Below, piece after piece: positions 1 through 11,659 of a stretch of 64,000 bases of DNA (position 1 is the stretch's first letter; the number at the start of each line of letters is the position of its first letter). The stretch comes from Opisthorchis felineus (Eukaryota; Platyhelminthes; Trematoda; Opisthorchiida; Opisthorchiidae). Made by a program: the position numbers and the translations under genes. The notes under the pieces were generated by a model. It made no database searches, was not told where the DNA came from, and worked only from the letters and a program-made list of their open reading frames with translations. The stretch spans positions 79,413-143,412 of the forward strand of contig SJOL01002787.1 in the NCBI GenBank assembly GCA_004794785.1. The letters run 5' to 3'.

Positions 1-237
1 AATTAGCGAAATACACTCATTTGCAAACAAATTTGGTTTTGCGAGAGACTCACCTGGAGCCCAGCTGAATCTCTCGTTTATGATGTCTCGCGATATCTCG
101 AATATCGTACCAACTGAAACATGAGGCGGCCTGGTGCAGCACATTCAGTTGCCTGGAAACATCACAAACGAGAGGTTCAACTGGGTTCCATGTGAGTCTC
201 TCGCAAAACCAAATTTGTTTGCAAATGAGTTCATTTC
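1..237. repeat. fold-back element: palindromic arms around a 90-bp centre
   Basis: Bases 5-76 and 167-237 are inverted copies of about 71 bp (TTTGCAAACAAATTTGG and CTCTCGCAAAACC are in the arms) around a centre containing ATCTCGAATATCGTACCA. The same arm-centre-arm order recurs at 41224-41450, so it is a repeat family and not a chance palindrome. The left end may continue beyond the window. Confidence 0.85.
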
Positions 238-1611
238 AAGACCTTTGTCAGAGACGAATTCTGAATGAAACCTAATTTTATCCAAAAGGTGATGGGGTGA
301 TCAAGAACAAACATTAACGAGAAACCTAAGAACAGTCGCTGACTAAAACTCATTTCAGACCATAGTACACAACGTACTCGGAAACGTGTAAGAGAGGAAA
401 GTTGATCTTACACTTCACACCCAACACAAATTTGACCATAGGAACGATGGCTATTCTGTATCCGCGGTGTGATCGGGACTAATGTAAAGCATAACAAATG
501 GTGTGGCTAACTGTCCTACGCTTCATTTCTCCAGCGTGACTTGTCACCTTGATCCAAAAGGCACTTGCGTGTGTGTTGATCTAAAAATATTGAATGCCAA
601 TTTGCCCAAGTTTTCTTCGCATTTTTGTGATATTGGTCGAGCGATTCCTGAAGAATATCACCTACGTTGAACAACAATTTGTGAACATAAATTTGCGTTA
701 TTTCATCACTATTCATATGGAATAAATTTGCTTTTAAACCAACAGTGCTGTTTTAGCCAGTCTATGTGCAGCTTCCCAGAAAGCCGCTAACCCTTTGATC
801 TGTAAACCTTCACATAGCAGGTTCTGAATTTGCTTTCGAAGCTTAAAACGTCCTTGATATTCATTAACGGATTTTTACTCGATTGCACTATCATTGGCTG
901 TGTTTGAGGTTTTTGAGGAGATCATTTAATCAAGACGTGAAAGCTATTCGTGTCCAAGGGTTTTTAGAATCCACCATACGATCGTCTGCTTTGTGTGAAC
1001 TGTTAGCGTCCTCCTCTCTTTTTGGAACATGTGCACTGCATTATCGACCCATTTTATACACCAGTGAGTGTCCACGGATAGGGAACGATTTGGTAACGAC
1101 TTGGCAATCCTGTTTCATCTCAGGTGATATCCTTCATTATGCATTTTGCGAAGAATGTCCTCTTCATTCGCGGATGGCAGAAACAATGGCTCAATTCGGT
1201 TATGTCATAATAGAAAAGAGTCTAGTTACACCAGTTGGTAAAGTTGTGTAGAAATCCTTTACTAGTGTCATGGTCTTTCAAAGTAAACTTCAGGTAGGTT
1301 GCAGTGACTCCTTTAGGTGAGACACAGCCATGAAATACACGCAAGTTTTGCTATTTCATTGGGAAGATCATCCAAGACGAATCGTCCCATCATTTCGTTA
1401 TTTTCTGACAACTGGCAATCCCTTATACAGTGTATTCAACAAGTTTCAATGGCATTGGTTCATCTACTAGCTAGCAAACCGTTTCGTGAAAGATATATGC
1501 TTTCTGCACTTACCTCAGAAGCAATGAAACATCAGCAATTTTAATCTGAAATACACTAAAAATACATAAGAAGTAGTAATGCTCTTTAGTAGAGCTTAAG
1601 GTGTGCTGTCA
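238..1611. other. no gene or known repeat seen
   Basis: AT-rich sequence with only short open frames. No splice-bounded frame or recognisable protein motif was found. Confidence 0.5.
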
Positions 1612-1936
1612 ACGATGATGATGACGATGATGTTGATGATGATGATGTTGAGGATGATGACGATGGTGTTGATGGTGACAATGATGATGATAGCGATGAC
1701 GATGGTGTTGATGATGATGACGTTGCTGATGCTGACGATGATGCTGACGATGATGATGATGATGATGATGATGATGACGATGATGCTGACGACGATGATA
1801 ATAACGATGATGATGACGATGATGATGATGATGACGATGGTGTTGATGATGATGATGGTGATGATGTTGACGATGTTGGTGATGTTGATAATGATGATGA
1901 TGATGATGATAATGTTGATGACGGTGGTGATGAAGT
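1612..1936 (+). repeat. imperfect (GAT)n trinucleotide array, about 320 bp
   Basis: Nearly pure GAT/GAC/GTT units over 325 bases. All frames on both strands stay open (Met-rich on +, His-rich or Ile-rich on -), which is a by-product of the repeat and not coding evidence. Confidence 0.95.
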
Positions 1937-2019
1937 TCAAGCCAATGAGTTATTATGCACTTCCGATAGTTGGTTCCGAAAAAATTACTCACCTTGGTGC
2001 GAAGTATAAATTGGCGAAG

Positions 2020-3087
2020 TGAAAAGCAATGAAGATCATGAACATTGCCTTCGAATTTTTATTCACATGTTCAAACAAACTGTTGAGTTACTTGGTCTAT
2101 TCACTTATCTTCCTTCTTTGAGATGCATACATGTTTTTGTTTCCCTTTGGAAAAAGGTCATTTCAATGGTATCAAGCAACGGGAATGGCTTATTCAGACG
2201 TAGCTATTTTCGACCCGAAACACGCATTTAACAAAATAGATAAAACTTTCTAACCAGTTAAGCTTGGGAAGGAGTGACCTCCATCATCACTAGTTCTCCC
2301 AAGGATAGCGTTTTCAGGTCACGGAGTGAACGCCTTATTCCGGTTTGAAACAAACCTACACATTTTGCAGTTTTTTGTCACAAAGCTAATGCTTTGGCCA
2401 TGGGCGATTCGGGGTCAGTTTTGAAAGATTAGCGACAAACGCTGATCATGGTGATTTGCTTGGGAATTCTATGTTGACCTGATAAGTTAAGTGCAATGAA
2501 CTTATCCCCCGTCCGGAGACTAGAAAGAAACTTCAGAACTTGGGCATGCGCAGACTCTGCATAGAAATGCGGGTTGTGGTACTAAGTTTTGCACATAATT
2601 CTCGCAAGCATGAGCGTAGTATCTTGTACAATTCTCTCTCTGTGGCAGTCGTCTTTAACAAAGGCAGTCACTCTCTGGGACATTTTACACTTAGTGAGGC
2701 ATCTCTTCTCAAAAGGGTATTGTTCAAAATGGTGAAGAAGGCGATTGCGATATCTTCTGAAGTTTCAGCTTTCTTAGGATTTTTGAAAGACATACTCTTA
2801 CATCTCCTCATGGAATACTGCATGTGATGGCAGCGATGCCGTACATACAGATTACCTACTGGTAGGAATTCATATAACTGTCAACAACCCTTCTCTATCC
2901 TGTCATCTGAGAGTGCTTAATGCGTCTTCTGTCTGTCGATTTGAATTTTCGCTCATCCTTGCAACAAAACAAATTGGTAATTTGTTGGAATATTGGCCAA
3001 TCAAATTACTGCTCAAACAGCTGCTCTTTGTAAACTATATAAACGCAAGCACGAGGAGAGGGACTACCCACCCAACAGCACACTGAA
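2020..3087. other. no gene seen
   Basis: Unique-looking sequence between the GAT array and a repeat arm. Open frames under 100 codons with no family resemblance. Confidence 0.5.
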
Positions 3088-3185
3088 GATGTCTCCTCGA
3101 ATGGTGACGAAACGTTTGCAAACCAATTGCCAAGCTCGGCGAACAGATCAACAGCCACCTGATCAATTACCAACAAAACAAATTA
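3088..3185 (+). repeat. single-arm copy of the GCAAACGTTTCATC repeat
   Basis: ATGGTGACGAAACGTTTGCA and CAATTGCCAAGCTCGGCGAA, then a GATCAACAGCCACC block. Other single-arm copies are at 17612-17690, 18868-18945 and, reversed, at 14415-14500 and 37890-37985. Confidence 0.7.
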
Positions 3186-3917
3186 TCTCGGTGAGGGCTA
3201 AGAGGGGGAAGTAAAAAAACCACTACCTGAAGTTGAGAACCAACACAGTGTTCCTGCAAGACAGTGGTGAAAATAGTACAACACAGTCCGTCGATGACCT
3301 GAATACCAAAGGCAATAAGTGAGAACAAGCAGCGTTGAGCTGAAGCAAATCTATAGGATATAAATCCGCGTCCAACTACACCGTGACTTTTGGGTGAGCT
3401 GCTACTTCTCACTAAATCATATCCTTGGCATCGGTCAAAACCCCAATCTTGCATGTAATCGCTTCTAAAGATTCCAAGATTTTATACCCAACATTAGAGT
3501 AATTATGACAAGCAGTAGTATGCGCTAAATTGTTCCACAAATTTACATCACCCAATTCCGGAAAGGTCAATAATCACATCTAAGACCTGTTATGTTCTCC
3601 TTGCGATAACCATAAACAGCATGTCTTACTCAGTCATCTGATAGAAGTTTAGTCCAGCTAGAGCAACAAAACGCAGCACGATGTTCAATTCTTCAGCGGA
3701 TTTTTTAACCCAAAACTAACACTTGGATTTCTGCGACTGTTCATATTACTAGAAGGCCATAGGCCTCTCGTGCGCTTGGACCGAGCAGTCCTGCTCGGCT
3801 GCGCTGATACGAAAAATATGAGTAGCCAACAGATAATCGACAAAAAACGGGAATCAGTAACCTGCACTTCCACGCTGACGACAGCAAATCTACGGTTGCC
3901 TATCTTCCACACGGGTC

Positions 3918-4105
3918 GTTTGCTGATCTTGGTAATTTGATTGCAAACGTCTCATCACTGATCAAACTGACGTCATCAGTACGTTGTTGGGAGCTCAGTG
4001 GAGAGTAGCGTGCACGACCACCGACCCATCAGTCAAATTGTTCAGCTCAACGAGCAAACCAACGAGCATCTATGCTACCTGAGCCACCAGAATTCTGCTC
4101 GATAG
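3918..4105. repeat. decayed copy of the palindromic GCAAACGTTTCATC repeat
   Basis: ATTTGATTGCAAACGTCTCATCA, GACGTCATCAGTACGTTG, then the opposite-strand CAGCTCAACGAGCAAACCAACGA and CTATGCTACCTGAGCCACCA match the palindrome at 11441-11700. Confidence 0.7.
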
Positions 4106-4707
4106 CAAACTCCACGTTTCGAGCACGGATCCCTGTGGATAAAAAAGCCCCTCACACACATTACATGTCTATTTGTGGAGCACGTACAGTTCTTTACCAA
4201 ACGCTGAAATATGGAACCTACACTGAGGGCTTTCAGTGCAAACTAAAAAAAAATGCATTTGAAGGAATGCGATTCACTGCTGTGTCCAAATCAAGGTTGC
4301 ATTAGGAATGCTCATGACCCCTTAAAAGATACGCTTTACCTTAACCCCCATCACTCAAAATTTCCACGCATCTTTTATAAAGATGCTAAGAACCTTCTAC
4401 TCAGGGCAGTCTCAGCTAATCTCCGGGCCATACTGGCAGGGTACGGCTACACAACCGTCTGTTTTGTCTTTCTGTATTACAAAAAGACAATATGTATCGT
4501 TTTGCAAGAGCTGATTGTTTTGCAACGACAAGCAAACTTTCTGCCCTACAGCGCACTAACTGACGTCACATCAACCCCTGCCATTATACCAGCAAAACAA
4601 AACCGAGACGTTACAATCATAGCTGTTTTTAGCTTCGTCAGCTGGTCAACACCAAAGTAATGACAAATCAATAATTAGTGACAACGCTAAAAATATATGT
4701 TTATATC

Positions 4708-4905
4708 ACAAACGAGAGATTTCGCTGGGATTCCGCTGAGTTTGCTGTTAACACCAGCTTCATTTGCAAGTGGGTGTATTTTGCCGATTTCATGCAAATT
4801 ACTATTCAAGTAGAAAATAAGGCTGGTGGAAACTCAGGGACTGGGCCCCGTCCTTGACTATCGAAGAGTTTTCACCAAACTTGTGAGCAATGTGTTCCAT
4901 CAACG
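4708..4905 (+). repeat. decayed fold-back/module fragment
   Basis: ATCACAAACGAGAGATT, CATTTGCAAGTGGGTGTATTT, AATAAGGCTGGTGGAAACTC and the CGAAGAGTTTTCA block follow the order of the copy at 8813-9115 with many changes. Confidence 0.6.
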
Positions 4906-6231
4906 AAAATATTGCGGTGTTCCACAGTGAGTGTGGCGAATCCTGCGTCAATCATCAAGCAACATCACCGACAAACAGGTTATGCTGTTATGCTACTGTC
5001 TTTCAAAGGGCTTGGAGCAGACCAAAGCTTCGTATTTGACCTCATTACTAAGATTTGATTCAGTCTTGGAAAAATTGCTGGACATGGATATGCGCAGCCG
5101 TGCGCCGTTTCGTTCATTGGTTGAGATTGAATAGTTTCGCAACTATCTCTTTACGTTTCCAGGTGAAGGCTTTAGTCACGAGATGGGATCCGTAAACCCT
5201 CCTCTTGTCTAGTTCGTCCATCATCCGTTTTAGGTGTCTTTTAGGTGCTCAGAACTGAAGATGGTGGCACCTTCCCACGGAAGTTTTAAGCAGCTGGACT
5301 TTCCGTTAAATGCTGTTGCAAATGTTTGGTTCGTTCTATGTGAAGGAAAGTCCCGAAATAATGGTACTTCACGAACGCTATGCCCAGGTAACCCAACAAA
5401 TCTAATATTTCTCTTTTACATCACTTACATGATGCAGGTTCGACGCAACTTCTTACCAGTATAGACCAAATCACAGGTTTGTTAAATACCGTCCGGATTT
5501 CCAGGGCGAGAAGACCTACCATTACCTTGCGCACTTAATTCGGACCTCAACCTGGGCTGTTTGAACTGGAAAAAGTGTGCCCGATAGGGCCAAATTCAAA
5601 TTACTTATCAAGTTCGATTATTTTACTTGGTGCACTAATCAGCAGTTTCATGGCATATTTCCTCTCATTAAGACTGTTTTATGCTGTTCATCAGATGTCA
5701 TAAAAATGTGAATTCACGCAGTCCCGGCATGGAGCCGTATTCTGCATAAAAGTTGACAGAAATGACGTAATATTTTAGCCGCAACTCGATTGCACTCAAA
5801 TGAGCAGGTTTTCTGGGGTGATAAACACAAAGATGCAATTTAAGTTGGCTTACACAAAAGACTCAAGTGAAATTTAGCCGAATGTGATTTTATCACGGAG
5901 CAACAGACCCTGTCTAATTTTCAAATTTATTCACAGACCAGTAAGTATAAACTGAATAAGAAGTCATTTGGAGTTAGGTAAGACTTTTTGGTAGAAAAGA
6001 TATGTGATGCGAGTTCGATCCCACATTGGTTTCAGTCACAACTAGATGGTTTGCTAAATCAAAACTTGAGGAAACCATTTTATGAGATCCCCTAATTGGA
6101 AATTGTCCACAATTGATCAAAAATCCAACGTCTCATAAAAGAATTGTGAACAATCGGTGAGCTCGATGATGAGTAAACTTTCAGTTTTGGTATGAAAGCT
6201 CCATCCAGCCGAAAAGATAGGGTGTCAGCTC
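4906..6231. other. no gene seen
   Basis: Short frames only. The right end grades into the weakly similar outer part of the inverted-repeat arm from about 6130. Confidence 0.5.
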
Positions 6232-6529
6232 GGTCAAGTTTCAAAGCAGCCGAAAAAACAGGTAACACGATCACTTTGGACTGAAACACCAAATCAATCT
6301 TGAACGTCATCAAAAGTTCCCGTTGGTTAGTACGGGTAACCAAGCCTTACGACCAACGAGTCGGGGTATTTACTATCAGTTTGAGTCGGGTTTGAGACTT
6401 TGTTCCTCCAGTTATTCCACTTGGTTATTCCTCCCGGATGTTACCCACACATTTTCTTGATCTCTTCACACGCTCGTCACTCGTACGCAATCTATTCCAG
6501 TCTATTCGCACTGCGAATGCTACCGATTG
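6232..6529. repeat. left arm of a 1.9-kb inverted repeat
   Basis: About 295 bases, nearly identical to the reverse complement of 7819-8116, including CAAGAAAATGTGT and CCCGACTCGTTGGTC blocks on the other strand. Weaker similarity continues outward to about 6130. The arms enclose about 1.3 kb. Confidence 0.85.
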
Positions 6530-6992
6530 ACAGGCAGCGCTTGGACCGTCAGTTACTGTGATGTGAATCGTAGTATCCGTCTCAGACTTTTCATATTAAA
6601 TCTACATTTTGTCCAGCGCCGGGTGAATGCTCCCACAATCACTGAGTCTGTGGAGGACCTAGTAGAGCAGTTCAGACGGTACACTTACAGCCTGGAATTC
6701 AGCCTTTGTAATCCGGGTCTATTGCATATAACAATATACTTCACTTTTATTTCTGATTCATGTAAGCTGTTCCCAAAATTTGACCTCTCGAAAAGCCCGG
6801 TCGCCATAACAAGTTTTATTTCATGCATTCAACAACCGAACGTCCATCGAGCAGGTGATGATCGTTCAGGTGTTACCGAACCACGATCGATTAACAGCTG
6901 AGTTCAAAATTGAGCGCTAATCTGACGGACTGGATATAATCGTGAATGCATGCGTGCTTGCGTGTCTGTGTTTGCATGTACATTGAGTGCGC

Positions 6993-7031
<39 letters not shown>

Positions 7032-7818
7032 TACATGCATGCGTGTGTATGTATGCATGCAACACTGGATCGGTGGACGCGGACTTTTGGAGTGGACAGA
7101 AAACGGCTATGACAAAAACAAGCCATCAGTAGAGAAAGGAAAGAGAAAGGAAAACGAAAAGTTGCAAATTTTTGTCTGATACTCCATATTGGTTGGTGTT
7201 TCTTCATGATGTGTTCGTTTTTCTTGTGCCAATGGATTCTGATGCGAGGTCCTCTGGACAAGGACTGGTCTTGATCTGCAGATGGGTCTGATCGACAAGA
7301 AGACAGTGGAAACATGAAGTCAACGACAAACAAGAGTAAAAATGAGACTGATAGTATTTGTACTCTGGGACAGGTCGTCTGGGGGAAGGTAATATGTGTC
7401 AAGTGTCCTAAAAGAACAGTCCAATCCCAGCTTTATGGGGTCCGAAGTCAGATTTCCCCCATAAGACCGATGGTGGACAGTATAGGTTCTCCGCTCCAAT
7501 TGCTGGAGAGATTTCTAGCGAAAATGCTGGAACCACTTACTGTAAAATTCGACACTTTTGTTGGAATCCCTCAGGAATTCGCTAGAAAAGTTGTTGGAGA
7601 TTTTCCTAGGAATTAGATAGCATTCTTGTATTTTTTTCTGCCACCTCGTTACACACAAAAGTGCTGAGAATGGACCCTTTAGTGGGAACTGTGTACTTGT
7701 TATTGACAGACGCAACGCTCGCCGGGTGGATACAGCTTGCCACAATTGAAACAACAGATGAAATAAAACGTACTTGAACCCCACTCACTTTGTTTTCGAC
7801 TCGTTGGTTTACGCCTAC
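6530..7818. other. spacer between the inverted-repeat arms
   Basis: Contains the GCGT microsatellite and no recognisable transposase or other protein. Frames are short on both strands. Confidence 0.5.
6985..7035 (+). repeat. (GCGT)n microsatellite
   Basis: About eleven GCGT units, flanked by degenerate GTGT/ATGC sequence from 6948 to 7062. Confidence 0.95.
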
Positions 7819-8116
7819 CAATCGCCAGGATTCACAGTGTGAATAGACTGGAATAGATTGCGTACGAGTGACGAGCGTGTGAAGAGATCAAGAAAATGTG
7901 TAGGTAACATCCGGGAGGAATAACCAAGTGGAATAACTGGAGGAACAAAGTCTCAAACCCGACTCAAACTGATAGTAAATACCCCGACTCGTTGGTCGTA
8001 AGGCTTGGTTACCCTTACTAACCAACGGGAACTTTTGATGACGTTCAAGACTGATTTGGTGTTTCAATCCAAAGTGATCATGCTACTTGTTTTTCCGTCT
8101 GCTCTGAAACTTGACC
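7819..8116. repeat. right arm of a 1.9-kb inverted repeat
   Basis: Reverse-complement partner of 6232-6529. Weaker similarity goes on to about 8200. No transposase-like frame was seen between the arms, and no target-site duplication was found at the outer ends. Two opposite insertions of one repeat are as likely as one element with long terminal inverted repeats. Confidence 0.85.
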
Positions 8117-8302
8117 TACTCAGTTTGATGGTGCGTCCCTGTCCAAGCCTTAAAATTGTTTCATCACAATCCCACAGATTGTTTATCAAAATTTTCTGAA
8201 ACGGTTTTCTTTCTAATGCAGTAGGAATGGCCATATTTGCACTACTTCCTTGGGTTCCATCCCTCTTTGTCCATCCGAGGCGATAATCCTGACATTTTGT
8301 TA

Positions 8303-8326
8303 TTTGTGTGTGTGCGTGTGTGTGTG
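8303..8326 (+). repeat. (GT)n microsatellite
   Basis: GT dinucleotides with a single interruption. Confidence 0.9.
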
Positions 8327-8699
8327 CAGTCCCATAAACAAAAAAATCCACACGTAAACTCCCATTCTGTCGAGTCAGGTCGATAGAAGAGTAAACAGCT
8401 AACGCCTGAGTGGGGAAGACGTAAACCTGCCACCTCATCTCATCAATGGGGACGAGGAGAATGGAGACTTGCAGAGGATGCAAACGAAGGATTCGACCAA
8501 ATCAATGCCGGGAAATAGCAGAAAATATTCAAGTTGTACGAAACTTTCTGAAATGTTAATTCTACTACAAACTGATTCGCACAACACAGTTGTTCAGGAC
8601 AATAGCAAAAGTTAGCGAATGAACCAATAGTGTATATGAAACATGAATTTTGTGTGAAAATACTTCACGAAAATTTCATGTGAATCACCAGCTAAAACA

Positions 8700-8812
8700 A
8701 ACATAAGGTTGACGGAAACTCGGGGACTGCGCCTACCTGATGAGCCCCAACAAAGGCGAAACTGGTAGTGGGCTTTCGAGGAATTTTCAGCAACCTTATG
8801 AGTAGTGTATTA
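8700..8812 (+). ncRNA. hammerhead-ribozyme-like module
   Basis: CTGATGAG at 8737-8744, a three-pair stem II (GCC/GGC) and GAAAC at 8758-8762. Module ends are CATAAGGTTG and CAACCTTATG. It is the same unit as 41089-41200 on the other strand, slightly more decayed. Confidence 0.42.
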
Positions 8813-9115
8813 CGTTTATACATGTATCGTGATCTCTCGAATATCGTAGCAGCTGAAACATGAGGCGGCCTGGTGCAGACATTCAGTTGCTTGAAAACAT
8901 CATAAACGAGAGCTTCTACTGGCTTCCAGATGAGTTTCCCGCAAAACCAAATTTGTTTGCAAATGAATGTATTTCGCTGATTTCGTGCAATTTGGGTTCA
9001 AGTAGAACATAAGGTTGGCGGAAACTCGAGGACTGCTCCTGCCCCAACAAGGGCGAAACCATTAGTGGGCTGTCGAAGAATTTTCAGCAAACTTATGAGT
9101 AGTATACTACGTCTA
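8813..9115 (+). repeat. half fold-back element and second, core-deleted module
   Basis: The centre (GAATATCGTAGCAGCTGAAA) and right arm of the fold-back family are followed by another CATAAGGTTG module starting about 9007, 306 bp after the previous one. This copy keeps the perfect GCCC/GGGC stem and GAAAC, but the CTGATGA strand is deleted. The spacing suggests a tandem arrangement of the unit. Confidence 0.75.
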
Positions 9116-9621
9116 AACGATTGCTGAGTTCAAACTAGATAGCTCTTATGAAGTGAAACCAACACAGAGTTAGTTAGTTTGACCCTGCCCTTAAAATGAT
9201 GCCCTAAAATTGATCAGTAGCAAGTAATTATAAAATAATGGTCCGGTGTTCTCTGTCTTCTACCCTGAGCATGACCTTTCCTACGGAATCATGCACCCTG
9301 TGTACCATAGTTACTAATTGACGGTTCGGTTGGTCATGCGGTCTTGTCCATTTTACAGTACTACTCAAAATTTAAGAAGATTTGCCTGTAAAAGGGACTA
9401 AAAATGCTAATTAATTCCAAAGTGCAATGAATATTTATTGAATTCAATACTTTTTGTTGCGTTAACATGGTGATCTTGCTGCGGCAAAATTGCCAAGCTT
9501 GGTAAGCGATTCGAACGGTACTACTACTTATGAAGTTTCTCTCCATACACTGCGGGTCCTACTCACCAATGAAACTAGCTTTAAGATGGTGGTATGCGGG
9601 TATATATATATAGAAAAAATT

Positions 9622-9802
9622 GTTCAGCTGTAGCATCCTTTCGGTGCCTAACTGCCATGTGACCTGAAGGAGGCATGAGGGCTGGGATACTGCCAGGTTG
9701 CCCAAGTCTAGACAGGGGAATTCGAGAGACAGAGGTCGGGTTCAAACCATGGGCCTTCCGGTCAGTAAATTCGCGCTCTAACCACTGAGCCATCTCGCCC
9801 CC
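9622..9802 (-). mobile_element. tRNA-derived SINE, full length, with target-site duplication
   Basis: The - strand starts GGGGCGAGATGGCTCAGTGG (A-box-like) and has a GGTTTGAACCC B-box-like motif, then a tRNA-unrelated body ending CAGCTGAAC. Flanks repeat ATGCGGGTATATATATA (left) and ATGCGGGCATGTATATATA (right), a target-site duplication that marks retroposition. Confidence 0.9.
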
Positions 9803-10559
9803 CATGCGGGCATGTATATATAACTGATTGAATTCTGGTAAATATCCTCATAAAACTCATAAGTATAAACGAAGTTGTCTCCAGAAGTCTCTTCTTCCAA
9901 AGCTTTGTATTCATTTATCGAAACCAGCCCGCCGGGAAGTCCTATCAAAACTCGCAACAAAGTCCACGGACTCTGTAACTAATGCAGTAGATTCGACGTA
10001 TTCAGTTGCGGAGTGTGACGTACAACCTATCTGTACTCGATGTAAGACAGCTGGTTGAACATTCATGTAGCACAGGCTGGTACCGTTAGCGAACCCGAGC
10101 AATTCGTTCAACTTCGATCGCCTCACAGCTGTTCAATCAAGTCTGTTGTGCCTCTCTTGTCAATGATGCATTTCATTGGTCCATGCATTCGGTAAAGCTT
10201 AGTAAACAAAGTTTTTCGGCTGCTGTAATGTATTGCTCAATCGTTTGACTCATTTCCTCAGGTTCATATTTGTCCGGGGAGAGATTGCATGCATATCAAA
10301 GTATAGTGCTACCACTTTCGTAGTAACTTGAAGAAGGCACCTTCTACGTATGCAGCTAAAATGGAATCAGATTTCATTTCACAAAGGCATGATTTTTGAC
10401 AGTTGAATAAACCCAACCCCTGAATGAAGTGTGCTCCAGGTTAGAAGATATCTACAAGAGATCCAGCCGTTTTGTTCAGACTAGATTAGATTTGAGTCTA
10501 TTGACATAACATGTTTCGGTGGGCGTTTTTCACTCACAGTTATTTCCTTTGGGTTTACA

Positions 10560-10705
10560 GCCACTGTTGTGTAGTGAGTGTTTGAGTGACACGACACTGT
10601 ACTTATCTACAAGGCTTTGGCAACCGCCGTCTCTCAGATGGGGATTCCATGGCATGGCAGCACAATCGCTAGCGTTAGTAACAGATATGGCCCAATCAGG
10701 CACGT
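10560..10705 (+). mobile_element. degenerate LINE C-terminal fragment
   Basis: Bases from about 10620 follow the - strand LINE end at 52600-52700, but on the + strand. GGCAAC, a CGCC(G)TCTC block, GATGG and a GATATGGCCCA block are in the same order, and the translation shows TDMAQS where the other copy has AEMAQW. One-base indels break the frame. The match is short and judged by eye. Confidence 0.45.
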
Positions 10706-11440
10706 AGTTTACGTGAACCAATTAGCACCAACGCACCCCGAGTACACATGTCCTAACTAAAAAACCGACTAATTAAACCTAAACGCCATCCATGAGTATC
10801 AGTGTATTGGTCTGAGTCTAACGTTAATGTACCAGGTGTGTTCACTTCACATTACGATATCGCTTTGTCCGCCTGCTGAATTAATGGCAACGGTTTGGGA
10901 ACATAACCGCGTGGGTAACTGTCGTTGAAAGCCCACTGCTCCCTTATCTAGAGGCAAGTGAGAGGGAGCCACAGAAAGTGACATTTGTTCGAACCTAGAT
11001 GGTTTCCTTAAGTCACACATGAGCTCCAATGATAAGTCATAAAAAATAACGGAATTTCCTCCGCGGAAGACTCAAACCCTTGAGAAGGCGTTGTCTAATT
11101 AGCAATGGCGGAATGAAATGTATAAATTTATCCAGAACTTAGGAAGTGCTTTATGCCACATAAGCGAATATCCGGCACTGTTAATTGCAGAGCTTTTCAC
11201 CGCAACCGGATGATAGGAAGTTTGACTCACAGAAAAATCAAACACACAGAAACGTAAAATGAGAGGAAAAGGTCCAAGTATCGCGATTGTGACCTTAAAA
11301 AGCATCCAATGTCTACAGTGTTTCATATTTTGGCTGGAAGACTGCAACCAATGATGAGTTTTTGAGATATTATAATCAGGATCCTGGCAAGTAAGATGCC
11401 TGAATAATAAAGGCGCGTTACAGTGAAAGCGGGATGTGGT

Positions 11441-11652
11441 CGTTGGCTTGTTCGCTGAGCTGGGCAATTTGACTGCAAACGTTTCATCACCAATCGAGGT
11501 GACATCATCAGTGCGTTACTGGGGAACGTAGGCACAACCACCAACCCATCGCTACGCACCACTACGCCCCCCAATAACGCACTGATGATGTCACCTCGAT
11601 TGGCGATGAAACGTTTACAGTCAAAATGCCCAGCTCAGCGAACTAGCCAACG
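11441..11652. repeat. palindromic repeat, 84-bp arms, short loop
   Basis: Arms 11441-11524 and 11569-11652 are inverted copies with a few differences. Each contains the GCAAACGTTTCATC-type core and TGACATCATCAGTGCGTTA, with a loop of about 44 bases. A related, more decayed head-to-head pair lies at 3918-4105. Confidence 0.85.
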
Positions 11653-11659
11653 ACCATCT

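Noticed and set aside
1596..2022. Long open frames over 1600-2020 on both strands (Met-rich, His-rich, Ile-rich)
   Set aside because: They are forced by the GAT trinucleotide array; no real protein is indicated.
6917..7402. 161-codon - strand frame rich in His, Ala, Arg and Thr
   Set aside because: Its middle is the GCGT microsatellite read on the opposite strand, and the rest has no family resemblance or splice support.
9778..9802. tRNA gene at the SINE heads
   Set aside because: A and B boxes are present but the cloverleaf is not maintained and each is followed by the SINE body.
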